Assembly (NCBI RefSeq): GCF_029910215.1 | Contig: NZ_CP110396.1 | Span: forward strand, 806,001-870,000 | From: Paraburkholderia sp. D15 | GTDB lineage: Bacteria > Pseudomonadota > Gammaproteobacteria > Burkholderiales > Burkholderiaceae | DNA: 64,000 bases | Reading direction: 5' to 3' | Shown here: positions 55,558 to 63,604 of the stretch, in pieces | How positions within the stretch are numbered: the first letter of the stretch is position 1 | Layout of the letters: each line of letters begins with the position of its first letter | Notes under the pieces: generated by a model | What the model was told of the DNA's origin: nothing | Seen by the model: the letters and a program-made list of their open reading frames with translations, nothing else | Database searches by the model: none | Position numbers and translations under genes: made by a program

Positions 55558-56076
55558 TCAAGCGGCCGCGCAGCGCACGGGCGGTGTCGCGGTCGTATAG
55601 GCGCCGTCGACGTACACCAGCGGATCGACTTCGCCGCTGATCAGCACCTGCTCCACGCGACCGATAAAGATCGCGTGCGTGCCGTAGTCGAAGCGGCCGT
55701 CCTGCTCGCAGATCAGGCTCGCCTGCGCGTCGAGCAGAAACGGCACGCCTTGCGCGGAACGCTGCCAGTCGCCGGTACTGAAGCGGTCCTCGCCCTTCAG
55801 GCGGCCGCTGCAGTCGATCGCGATGTGCTGATGCTGCGCCGACAGCACGTTCACGCCGAACGCCGCGCCCTTGTCGAGCGGCGGAAAGATCGACGAATTG
55901 CGGTTCACGCAGATCAGCAGCGAAGGCGGCTCGGTGGACAGCGAATCGACCGCCGTCGCCGACATCGAATAGCGGCGCTCGCCGTCGCTGCAGCTGATCA
56001 CGGCGACCGAGCGCGCGAGACGGCGCATGGCCAGCAACATGTCGGCGCGCAGCGGATGGGTGTTGAGTTCGGTCAT
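55558..56076 (-). CDS. hsaB: Flavin reductase HsaB
   Basis: This 172-residue HpaC/flavin-reductase family protein has RRLARSVAVIS, YSMSATAVDSLSTEPPSLLICVNRNSSIFP, AFGVNVLSAQHQHIA and DYGTHAIFIGRVEQV. It supplies reduced flavin to the HsaA monooxygenase. The hsaB start overlaps the kstD stop by four bases, so hsaA, kstD and hsaB form one coupled group. In actinobacteria hsaB sits beside hsaC and hsaD instead. Confidence 0.9.
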   Translation of the reverse strand: MTELNTHPLRADMLLAMRRLARSVAVISCSDGERRYSMSATAVDSLSTEPPSLLICVNRNSSIFPPLDKGAAFGVNVLSAQHQHIAIDCSGRLKGEDRFSTGDWQRSAQGVPFLLDAQASLICEQDGRFDYGTHAIFIGRVEQVLISGEVDPLVYVDGAYTTATPPVRCAAA

Positions 56077-57863
56077 GATGTGACTCCGCGAAGTTCGCTG
56101 GGGGATCGTGAAACTGCGCCGGAAGCAACGCCGGAAGCAGCGCCTGAAGCAGCACTCGACGCCGCGCCGTCGCCGGCGAGATGGTTGGCGGCGATGTAGC
56201 CGAAGGTCATCGCGGGTCCGAGCGTCGAGCCCGCGCCCGGATAGCTCGCCCCCATCATCGACGCGCTCGTGTTGCCGATCGCGAAGAGCCCCTCGATCGG
56301 CGAACCGTCCTCGCGCAGCACACGCGCCAGCGCGTCGGTGACGAGCCCGCCCTTCGTGCCGATGTCGCCCGCGTCGACGCGCACCGCGTAGTACGGGCCG
56401 GTTTCGATGGGTGCGAGACAGGGGTTCGGCTTCACGCTCGGGTCGCCGTAGTAGGTGTCGAACACGTTGCCGCCCTTGCCGAATTCCTCGTCCACGCCGC
56501 TCGCGGCGTAGCGGTTCATCTTCGCGACCGTGTCGCGCAGGCCCTCGGCGTTCACGCCGATCTGCGCGGCCAGTTCATCAAGCGATCCGGCCTTGTGCAA
56601 CAGCGAACGGAACGCGGGCGGAATGCGCGAGTCGGGCATCATCGACGCCGGCATGACCGGACCGCATGGATAGTTGCGGCGAAAACGCGCATCGAACACC
56701 ATCCACGCCGGCACGCTCGCGCCGGTTTGTTCGTGATCGCGATACATCGCACGGACGATCTCCGAGTACGGTCCCGCCTCGTTGACGAAGCGCTTGCCGA
56801 GTCCGTTGACGATCACGCAGCCCGGCAGATTGCGCTCGACGAACAGCGCACGCTGCTTTTCCTCGCGCTCGACGTGCACGGTCGGCGCGCCCCACACGTG
56901 CTCCATCAGCGCGATGCCTGCGCCGAGCTGCATGCCAACCGCGATCGCGTCGCCCGTGTTGGCGGGGGGCGTCGCGCTCCAATGCGTTTGCGTGGGTTGC
57001 GGCAGGAAGCGCGCGCGCATCGCCTGATTGCGTTCGAAGCCGCCCGCCGCGAGAATCACGCCGCGCTGCGCGAGCACACGAACCCGGCGGCCCTCGCGTT
57101 CGATCACCACGCCGCTCACGCGTCCCTGGTCCTCAAGCACTTCGCACATCGGCGCCTCCAGCCACACCGGTACCTGGCGATCGAGCAGCGCGCGCCGCAG
57201 ACCGCCGGTGAGCGCGTTGCCGAGCGTCAGACGGCGGTCGCGGCGCGTGCGCAGCCGCATGCGCAGGTCGAGCCAGTAGCGGCCGAACTGCCGCACCGCG
57301 AGGCCGATATAACCCGGCGCCTTCGACAGCATCTGCTGCGCTTCCTTCGAGGTCACCGCCACGCGGCCGCCGACCAGCGTGCCCGGCGACGGATCGCGCA
57401 GCCGCGCGAATTCGGCGCCGAGCAATGCGCCGTCGAACGGCAGCGGATCGAGCGCGCGATAGCCCGGCATCGCGCCGGGCAGATGCTGGAAATAGTCCGC
57501 GTATTTCGCCAGCGACTGGTAACGCACCGGCGTCTTCGTTTCGAGGTAGCGCAGCATCTCGGGCGCGGTGTCGAGATAGGCGTCGATCTTCTCGCTCGCC
57601 GTCAGGCCTTCCGTGCAGGCGTCGAGATAGGTGCGGGCCGCTTCGCGCGTATCGGTCGCGCCGAGTTCGGCGATGTGGTGATTGCACGGAATCCAGATGC
57701 CGCCGCCCGACACCGCCGAGGTGCCGCCGTATTTGTCGCTCTTTTCGAGCACCACCACGGAAAGACCGCGGTCGGCCGCGCGGCAGGCGGCCAGCATGCC
57801 GCCCGCGCCGGAGCCGATCACCACCACGTCGAACGCGTGGGTTTCGCTTGTCTGTTCGCTCAT
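56073..57863 (-). CDS. kstD: 3-ketosteroid dehydrogenase (KstD family)
   Basis: This 596-residue FAD enzyme introduces a double bond in ring A of 3-ketosteroids. The dinucleotide-binding start is FDVVVIGSGAGGMLAACRAADRGL. KYGGTSAVSGGGIWIPCN, FDGALLGAEFARLRDPSPG, LAAGGFERNQAMR, RFVNEAGPY, ETGPYYAVRVDAGDIGTKGG and IGNTSASMMGASYPGAGSTLGPAMTFG-type ends follow. The Tyr residues in the GPYYAV stretch correspond to catalytic Tyr in known delta1 enzymes. The last 35 residues are an Ala/Ser-rich tail with repeated SGA units. Delta1 is the best guess, with delta4(5alpha) as the alternative. Confidence 0.87.
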   Translation of the reverse strand: MSEQTSETHAFDVVVIGSGAGGMLAACRAADRGLSVVVLEKSDKYGGTSAVSGGGIWIPCNHHIAELGATDTREAARTYLDACTEGLTASEKIDAYLDTAPEMLRYLETKTPVRYQSLAKYADYFQHLPGAMPGYRALDPLPFDGALLGAEFARLRDPSPGTLVGGRVAVTSKEAQQMLSKAPGYIGLAVRQFGRYWLDLRMRLRTRRDRRLTLGNALTGGLRRALLDRQVPVWLEAPMCEVLEDQGRVSGVVIEREGRRVRVLAQRGVILAAGGFERNQAMRARFLPQPTQTHWSATPPANTGDAIAVGMQLGAGIALMEHVWGAPTVHVEREEKQRALFVERNLPGCVIVNGLGKRFVNEAGPYSEIVRAMYRDHEQTGASVPAWMVFDARFRRNYPCGPVMPASMMPDSRIPPAFRSLLHKAGSLDELAAQIGVNAEGLRDTVAKMNRYAASGVDEEFGKGGNVFDTYYGDPSVKPNPCLAPIETGPYYAVRVDAGDIGTKGGLVTDALARVLREDGSPIEGLFAIGNTSASMMGASYPGAGSTLGPAMTFGYIAANHLAGDGAASSAASGAASGVASGAVSRSPSELRGVTS

Positions 57864-57874
57864 GACGGCGCCCG

Positions 57875-59068
57875 TCAGATGAAGAAATCGGTATTCGGGC
57901 GGCCCAGCATCACCGCGCCGAGGTTCTGTCCGAAACGGTCGACGTTGTTCGCGTAGTGCGCGCGCGCGGCGTGCAGATCGAGAAAGCGCCGCACCAGCGG
58001 ATTACGGTTGTAGATGCCGTTGCCGCCCGCGTAACGCAGCAGCGCATTGGCCGCCTGCGCGCAACGCTCGGCCACCTGCGCCGATTGATACCGGAACAGC
58101 ACGCGCCGTTCGATCGACACGTCCGGGCCGCCGTTGGCCGCGTCCATCAACTCGGCGAAATTGCGCTTGAGCAGCACCTTCATTTCGTCGACGGCGACCG
58201 CCGCGTTCGCGCAGGCGGTTTGCGCGCCGGTGTCGTCGGTGGTTTTCGCGCCGCTGTTGGCGCTGACGCGAGTCGCGGCATAGCCGGTGAAATCGTCGAG
58301 CGCGCCTTGCAACGCGCCGATACACGCGGTGCACACCGCGCGCACGAAGATCTGCGCGAACGGCAGATGGAACAGCGGCGCGTCGTTGACGGCGAGGCCC
58401 GGGCTGGTGCCCATCATCCCGTCGATCGCCTTATGCGTGCGGTAGTCGGGCACGAACACGTCGTCCACGAGGATGTCGTGACTGCCGGTCGCGCGCAGAC
58501 CGAGCACGTCCCAGTCCTGCTGGATCGTGTAGTCGCTTTTCGGCAGCAGGAAGGTGCGGTACTCGGGCGGTTCGCCGTCCTTCGCCGGCGGCACCAGCGC
58601 GCCGAGAAACACCCACTCGCACAGCTCGCTGCCGCTTGAAAATTTCCAGTGACCCGAGAGACGGAAGCCGCCTTCGACCGGCGTCACGCGCCCCACCGGC
58701 ATATACGTCGAGGCGATCAACGTGCTCGGGTCGCGCCCCCACACGTCCTGCTGCGCGCGTTCGTCGAACAGCGCGAGCTGCCAGTTGTGCACGCCGACCA
58801 CGCCGTACACCCATGCGCTCGACATGCAGCCGCGCGCCACCGCCATCTGGATCTCGAAGAAGGTCTGCGGGTCGAGTTCGTAGCCGCCGTAGCGCTTGGG
58901 CTGCAGCACCTTGAAGAAACCCGCCGCCTGAAAGTCGGCGATCGTCCCGGCGGGAATCCGCCCGTTGGCCTCGGCCTGCGCGGCGCGTCCGGCCAGCACC
59001 GGCGCCAGCGCCTCGGCGCGGGCAATCAGTTCGGCTGCAAGGGCGTTCGAATCGTTGTCGCGATGCAC
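57875..59068 (-). CDS. hsaA: 3-HSA hydroxylase, oxygenase component HsaA
   Basis: This 397-residue flavin-dependent monooxygenase of the acyl-CoA dehydrogenase fold includes GFFKVLQPKRYGGYELDP, ARGCMSSAWVYGVVGVHNWQLALF, GGFRLSGHWKFSSGSELCEW and GLRATGSHDILVDDVFVPD. GGNGIYNRNPLVRRFLDLHAARAH near the end replaces the acyl-CoA dehydrogenase active-site region. It hydroxylates ring A of 3-HSA to the catechol cleaved by HsaC, using flavin reduced by HsaB. It is the first gene after a near-perfect operator-like palindrome and probably leads a unit running to fadD3. Confidence 0.92.
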   Translation of the reverse strand: MHRDNDSNALAAELIARAEALAPVLAGRAAQAEANGRIPAGTIADFQAAGFFKVLQPKRYGGYELDPQTFFEIQMAVARGCMSSAWVYGVVGVHNWQLALFDERAQQDVWGRDPSTLIASTYMPVGRVTPVEGGFRLSGHWKFSSGSELCEWVFLGALVPPAKDGEPPEYRTFLLPKSDYTIQQDWDVLGLRATGSHDILVDDVFVPDYRTHKAIDGMMGTSPGLAVNDAPLFHLPFAQIFVRAVCTACIGALQGALDDFTGYAATRVSANSGAKTTDDTGAQTACANAAVAVDEMKVLLKRNFAELMDAANGGPDVSIERRVLFRYQSAQVAERCAQAANALLRYAGGNGIYNRNPLVRRFLDLHAARAHYANNVDRFGQNLGAVMLGRPNTDFFI

Positions 59069-59140
59069 GGCTGTCTCCTATGTTTTCTCGTGTGAAACTG
59101 TCTGAGGGCGTTTCATCTTCGAGGGCCGGCCGCCGCGTCG

Positions 59141-59159
59141 CATCGTCTGAAGAGACTAG
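59141..59159 (+). promoter_or_regulatory. Steroid-regulon operator candidate, site 5
   Basis: CATCGTCTGAAGAGACTAG matches ATCGTCY-N4-RGACTAG exactly and differs from site 4 at only three bases. It lies 73 bases upstream of hsaA, in the gap after the LLM gene. Confidence 0.75.
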
Positions 59160-59192
59160 CGGCGCGCGCGGCCGTTTCGCGTGCGCGCGGCG

Positions 59193-60347
59193 TCAGGCGA
59201 CGGCCTGCGCCTTTTCCTTGCCCGCCTTCAGGCGGTTGAAATAAGGAATCACGTGCTCGCCGATGTTGCGGATCGTTTCGAGCTGCGCTTCGTGCGGCAC
59301 GGTGCCCATCTGGCACAGGAACAGCACTTCGTCGACGCCCGCTTCCATCAGACGGCCCACGTAGCCGATGCAATCGTCGACGGTGCCGTATGCGTGGTTC
59401 GGGTTCATCATCGAGAGCGCCGGGTCGCTGAAGTCGACCACCACTTCTTCCGACGCGAAGCGCGAGCGGATCACCATTTCGCCGGTGTTGCCCTGCACCA
59501 GATCGTCGCCCCACTTCGACGGATCGGGACGTTCGCCGCCGGTGTACCAGTACGCGAGCGATTCCATGAAGTAGCGCTGGCCGCGAATGCCGATCTTGCG
59601 CGCCTGCTGGCCGTCGCTCATCACCACCGTCGGGCACAGCGCGGCGAGATGCTGGGTCGGACGGAAGCCGACCTGGTCCTCGGGCTTGCGGCTCGCCCAT
59701 GCGTCGCGATACAGCGCGTTCTTCTTCGCCACTTCGTCCGGGCCGCCGAAACCGAGCACCAGCGCGCCAAGACCGCGTTGTCCGGCGCGCACCAGGCCGT
59801 CGCTATTGGTGCAGGCCATGTACATCGGCGGATGCGGGTCCTGGAACGGCTTCGGGTGAATCGGACGCTTAGGAATCTTGATGTACTTGCCGTCGTGTTC
59901 GATCTCGTCCTGCACGAACATCTTCGGCACCAGATACATCGACTCGTCGATCATCGGCTGCAGTTCCGCGAGGTCGTAGCCGAACGCGCCGGCTTCCTGC
60001 TGGCTGCCGCCCTTGCCGACGCCGAAGTGCACGCGCCCGCCCGACAGGATGTCGAGCATCGCGACGCGCTCCGCGACCTTGATCGGATGGTTCATCGCGG
60101 GCGGCAGGCAGATCACGCCGTGGCCGAGGCCGATGCGCGTGGTGCGGCCCGCGAGATACGCGAGAAAGGTTTCCGGCGCGCTCATGTGCGCATAGTTCGT
60201 CAGCGACGTGTGTTCGACGCACCAGATGGTGTCGAAGCCGACTTGCTCGGCCAGCAGCGCCTGTTCGACGGTTTCCTTGAAAACCCGGTGGTCGCCTTCC
60301 CGCGAAGCGTCCGTGGTCTGGGCTTCGTAAATCAGAGAAAACTTCAT
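59193..60347 (-). CDS. Luciferase-like (LLM) flavin-dependent oxidoreductase
   Basis: This 384-residue bacterial-luciferase-like monooxygenase has MKFSLIYEAQT at the start, WCVEHTSLTNYAHMSAPETFLAYLAGRT, GHGVICLPPAMNHPIKVAERVAMLDILSGGRVHFGVGKG split over strands 3-5, and a late EAGVDEVLFLCQMGT. GGAGA precedes ATG 60347. It has its own promoter region with two operator-like sites, and an operator also separates it from hsaA. No step of the known androgen pathway needs such an enzyme, so it may act on a particular substrate (for example a Baeyer-Villiger or hydroxylation step). Reduced flavin could come from HsaB. Confidence 0.83.
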   Translation of the reverse strand: MKFSLIYEAQTTDASREGDHRVFKETVEQALLAEQVGFDTIWCVEHTSLTNYAHMSAPETFLAYLAGRTTRIGLGHGVICLPPAMNHPIKVAERVAMLDILSGGRVHFGVGKGGSQQEAGAFGYDLAELQPMIDESMYLVPKMFVQDEIEHDGKYIKIPKRPIHPKPFQDPHPPMYMACTNSDGLVRAGQRGLGALVLGFGGPDEVAKKNALYRDAWASRKPEDQVGFRPTQHLAALCPTVVMSDGQQARKIGIRGQRYFMESLAYWYTGGERPDPSKWGDDLVQGNTGEMVIRSRFASEEVVVDFSDPALSMMNPNHAYGTVDDCIGYVGRLMEAGVDEVLFLCQMGTVPHEAQLETIRNIGEHVIPYFNRLKAGKEKAQAVA

Positions 60348-60470
60348 TGCGTGCGTCTCCATGAATTTTGGACTGTGCTGAATCGGGCGGCAGCCCGTTC
60401 TCAGGCGCCGAACCCGGTGAGGATCGTGACGGTCCACGCAACGGAGTTTCAGATCGCGCGGGCTTGTCGG

Positions 60471-60489
60471 CATCGTCTGTTTGGGTTAA
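60471..60489 (+). promoter_or_regulatory. Degenerate steroid-regulon operator, site 6
   Basis: CATCGTCTGTTTGGGTTAA keeps the left arm CATCGTCT fully but only part of the right arm. It lies 124 bases upstream of the LLM start and is the weakest member of the set. Confidence 0.4.
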
Positions 60490-60599
60490 CGGAGCGCAAT
60501 TTGGCGAGGGCGGGTTCGCCGGCCGGCACGCAGCAGTTTTTTCACGCGCTGCCACAGGGTTTTCACGGTCCTGTGCGACGCTTTTCCGTTTTTGACGGG

Positions 60600-60618
60600 C
60601 TAGTCCGATCGGACCTAG
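60600..60618 (-). promoter_or_regulatory. Steroid-regulon operator candidate, site 7
   Basis: On the minus strand this reads CTAGGTCCGATCGGACTAG. The core GTCC-GATC-GGACTAG fits the pattern and its central TCCGATCGGA is a perfect palindrome. It lies between the divergent LLM and VOC genes, 90 bases before the VOC start. Confidence 0.65.
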
Positions 60619-60707
60619 TGCGACCCGCCGGCGCGACGCTACGATCGATTCGCGCCCCAACGAGCGGGCGCGCGAACCACGACGCACAACCAGGGGAGTG
60701 CAAGGCA

Positions 60708-61061
60708 ATGAAGGCTTCGATGATGCTGTATCCGGTCGACTCGATCGACGCGGCACTGCCGCTTTTTGTCGACGGCTTGGGACTGGCGGTGAAATTCCGC
60801 GACGGCGAGCGCTATTGCGCGCTCGACGGCGTGAGCATGACGGTGGCGCTGGTGGCCGGCGAGGAACGGATCGTCGAGCGCGCGGCGCTGGTGTTCAAGG
60901 TCGACGAAGACGACGATCTGTACGCGGCGATGGCGCGCGTGGTCGCGGCGGGCGCGTCGGTGCGGGTGCCGGTGCAGCAGGGGCCGCACGAGTGGCGCGC
61001 GGTGCTGGAGGATAAGAACGGCGCGCTGCTGGTGTTGTCGCAGAAGCGGGCGAATGCCTGA
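60708..61061 (+). CDS. VOC-fold (glyoxalase/dioxygenase) protein, 117 residues
   Basis: This small single-domain vicinal-oxygen-chelate protein has MLYPVDSIDAALPLFVDGLGLAVKFRDGERYCALD and a late QQGPHEWRAVLEDKNGALLVLSQ, which carries the terminal Glu/Asp region of the fold. AGGGGAG lies nine bases before ATG 60708. It is divergent from the LLM gene, sharing a promoter region with operator-like site 7. The usual metal-ligand His is not obvious in the first half, so it may be a binding or isomerase-like member. Function unknown; location implies steroid induction. Confidence 0.75.
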   Translation: MKASMMLYPVDSIDAALPLFVDGLGLAVKFRDGERYCALDGVSMTVALVAGEERIVERAALVFKVDEDDDLYAAMARVVAAGASVRVPVQQGPHEWRAVLEDKNGALLVLSQKRANA

Positions 61062-61071
61062 GCGGTGAGCT

Positions 61072-61096
61072 CACGGGCGCGGGGTACGCGCCCGTG
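61072..61096. terminator. Hairpin between convergent VOC and LuxR genes
   Basis: CACGGGCGCG and CGCGCCCGTG form a perfect 10-bp stem with a 5-base loop, ten bases after the VOC stop codon. No T run follows on either strand. It is a possible bidirectional terminator. Confidence 0.5.
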
Positions 61097-61150
61097 AGGC
61101 TGAACGTGATGTGACTTAACGCGCGACACGTCGCGCGTGACGCGTCGCGA

Positions 61151-62338
61151 TTAACCCAGCGGCACCACGCTGCCCAGCAGAATGCGCACGAGCGTGGCCT
61201 GGCGCGTCACGCCGGTCTTCGAGAAGATCGCCCGCAGATGCGCGCGCGCCGTGTTCTTGCTGATGCCCAGCTCGTCGGCGGCCTCTTCGAGCGTGAGCCC
61301 ATTGGTCAACAGCAACGCGAGCGAGGTCTCGGCCGGCGTGAGATCGAACAGCTTGCGCACGATCTCCTGCGAGCCTTGCGACTTGCGGTCCGGGTCGCGC
61401 AGAAACAGCACGGTCGCCGGGCGCCGCTTGTTGTCCTCGGACCAGTCCGATAGCGGAATGGTCCGCACCAGCACGCCGAGTTTCGGCTTGTCGCAGCCGC
61501 GCGTGATCGGCATCGCCTCGACGATCGGCGCGGCGGTGCCGAAGTGGCCCATTAACGCATGACGCACGAGGCGTTGCAGGTTGCGGTTCTCCTGCGCGTC
61601 GGTCGCCTCCACGTTGCCGTGCGCGATGCGCAACCCCTTGCCTTCCGCGAGAATCTCGTCGGCCACGCTGTTGGTGCGCATGATCGCGCCGCTTTCGTCG
61701 AGCGTGACCGTGCCCACCAGCATCCGGTCGATCGCGCTCGCGTACAGCGTGCGTTCCGATTCGACGATGTCGAGCCGCGAATGCAGCTCGACCGCGCGCC
61801 GCAGATGCGGCAGCAACAATGCGCAGAACGCCTTGTCGCGTGCGGAAAAATGCGTGGCGTCATGACGCCGGCATACCCGGAAGCGGCACTCCACGCCGGA
61901 CTCCGTGCGCAGATCCGCGCCCATGATGTAGCGGATGTCGGCGGGCTTCAGGAACTGCTTGTACAGCTCGCTGGTGAGCCAGCCGGTATCGCCGAACACT
62001 TCGTCGACCGTCACCACGCGATCGGCGGGCAGGCCGACGAACGGGTCGAGCGAATAGTAGTAGTTGTTGTACGACGCTTCGCCCGGCACACCCGAGCCCG
62101 CCTCCGATGCGTGGACCATCAGCCCGCGCCGGTCGCTCGACGGCGAACGCAGAATCAGCGTCACGTAGCTCGCGTCCAGCGATCCGCGGATCAGTTCGAG
62201 CGCACTTGCCCAGGGGGTGCTTTCCAGCGGTCCTTGATAAAGCCGCGCGGCAAGTTCGCTGAATTGCGCGACGTTCAGGTCCGCGAGTTCGCTCGCGGAC
62301 TGGCCCTCTTCGGGGGCCCATCTTGTCTCCATCAACAC
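61151..62338 (-). CDS. LuxR-family regulator, TeiR/TesR-like
   Basis: This 395-residue regulator has a non-AHL N-terminal sensory region of about 320 residues. That region includes a GAF/PAS-like part with YYYSLDPFVGLPADRV and FSARDKAFCALLLPHLRRAVELHSRL, and a second PAS-like part near residues 205-235. The C-terminal LuxR helix-turn-helix is LTPAETSLALLLTNGLTLEEAADELGISKNTARAHLRAIFSKTG. Size, domain order and position at the end of a steroid cluster resemble TeiR/TesR, the testosterone-responsive activator of Comamonas testosteroni. It is the best candidate to bind the recurring palindrome, one copy of which (62454) lies in its own upstream region. The start may be ATG 62338 or 62332. Confidence 0.85.
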   Translation of the reverse strand: MLMETRWAPEEGQSASELADLNVAQFSELAARLYQGPLESTPWASALELIRGSLDASYVTLILRSPSSDRRGLMVHASEAGSGVPGEASYNNYYYSLDPFVGLPADRVVTVDEVFGDTGWLTSELYKQFLKPADIRYIMGADLRTESGVECRFRVCRRHDATHFSARDKAFCALLLPHLRRAVELHSRLDIVESERTLYASAIDRMLVGTVTLDESGAIMRTNSVADEILAEGKGLRIAHGNVEATDAQENRNLQRLVRHALMGHFGTAAPIVEAMPITRGCDKPKLGVLVRTIPLSDWSEDNKRRPATVLFLRDPDRKSQGSQEIVRKLFDLTPAETSLALLLTNGLTLEEAADELGISKNTARAHLRAIFSKTGVTRQATLVRILLGSVVPLG

Positions 62339-62453
62339 GCTCCGTCCTCCATGCGATTTTGCATCGCGACGCCAAGCTTACGGGCCGCCCCGTTCGCCTG
62401 CATCGGTGGAAGTACTTAGCCGCGACAAGTTTCGCAGAGCGTGCTAACGAACT

Positions 62454-62472
62454 CTCGTCCAATCGGACGATG
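62454..62472 (-). promoter_or_regulatory. Steroid-regulon operator candidate, site 8
   Basis: On the minus strand this reads CATCGTCCGATTGGACGAG. It keeps the left arm CATCGTCC and the GGAC half, with TCGTCC/GGACGA forming a 6-bp inverted repeat. It lies between the divergent LuxR-type regulator and HSL-type hydrolase genes, so autoregulation is possible. Confidence 0.55.
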
Positions 62473-62617
62473 CCGGCCCCAGGGCCGCGCGCTTCAATGC
62501 ATTCCATTCGATGCTTGCGTGCGCAACGGGCTGCCGTTCATAGCGGAAAAACCGCGCACGTACGCTCGCTTTCTAATAACCGGTATAGCCACGGCCATAC
62601 CCAGACAAGGAGACTCG

Positions 62618-63604
62618 ATGGCGCTCGATCCCCAGGCGAAAGCCCTGCTCGACGCAATGGCCGCCCTGCCCGCGCTCGATTTCACGCAGCTCACCGCTCC
62701 CGCCTATCGCGCCATGCTCGCGGCGGCCGGCAGCCTCGCCCCCGGCGATGCGGTCGCGTCCGAGGAAGATCTGCGCATTCCGACCCCGAACGGCTCGCTC
62801 GCCGCACGCGTGTATCGGCCGGTCGTCGCCGGCGGCGGCAACGATGCGCTGCTGCCGCTCACCGTGTTTTTCCACGGCGGCGGCTTCGTGTCGCTCGGCA
62901 TCGACAGTCACGCGAACATCTGCCGCTGTCTCGCGCAGCGGGCGCAGACCGTGGTGCTCTCGGTCGATTACCGGCTCGCGCCCGAAGCGCCCTTTCCGGC
63001 CGCGGCGCACGATGCGCTCGACACCGTGCGCTGGGCCGCCACACATTCCGCCGAACTGCGCGTGCGGCCCGGTCCGCTCGCGGTCGCGGGCGACAGCGCG
63101 GGCGGCAATCTCGCCGCGGTGGCCGCGCAGCAGTTGCGCGGCGACGGTACGATCGCGCACCAGTTGCTGCTGTATCCAGTGGTCGATTGCGCCACCGAAC
63201 ATCCGTCATACGAATCGCTGGCCACGGGTTATCTGCTGAGCGCCGCGCAGATGCGCTGGTTCAAGGATCTGTATTTTGGCCCCGACGCCGGCCAGGCCGA
63301 TCGGGCCGATCCGCTCGCGAGTCCGCTCGCCGCCGCTCTGGCCGATCTGCGCGGCGTGGCGAGCGCGACCATCGTCAGCGCGGAGTTCGATCCGCTGCGC
63401 GACGAAGCCGAGCAGTACGCCGCGCGGCTCGCGCAAGCGGGCGTGCCGACCGCGCACGTGCGATGGCCAGGTCAGATTCACGGTTTCGCGAGCCTGATCG
63501 GTGCGCTCGACGCGGCCGACCATGTCCTCACGCACGCCGCGCAGGCCCTGCATCACGCGCTGCACGTCTCGCCTTCCCGACTCCGCCAACCCGAAACGAC
63601 ATGA
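62618..63604 (+). CDS. Alpha/beta hydrolase, hormone-sensitive lipase family
   Basis: This 328-residue esterase has the HSL oxyanion motif FFHGGGF, the nucleophile elbow AGDSAGGNLAA, the acid in SAEFDPLRDEAE and the base in GQIHGFAS. DYRLAPEAPFPAA is typical of this family. AAGGAGA precedes ATG 62618. It is divergent from the TeiR-like regulator and followed by an overlapping enoyl-CoA hydratase gene. Hydrolysis of steroid or acyl esters is a reasonable role; it might also open a lactone. There is no direct evidence for the substrate. Confidence 0.87.
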   Translation: MALDPQAKALLDAMAALPALDFTQLTAPAYRAMLAAAGSLAPGDAVASEEDLRIPTPNGSLAARVYRPVVAGGGNDALLPLTVFFHGGGFVSLGIDSHANICRCLAQRAQTVVLSVDYRLAPEAPFPAAAHDALDTVRWAATHSAELRVRPGPLAVAGDSAGGNLAAVAAQQLRGDGTIAHQLLLYPVVDCATEHPSYESLATGYLLSAAQMRWFKDLYFGPDAGQADRADPLASPLAAALADLRGVASATIVSAEFDPLRDEAEQYAARLAQAGVPTAHVRWPGQIHGFASLIGALDAADHVLTHAAQALHHALHVSPSRLRQPETT

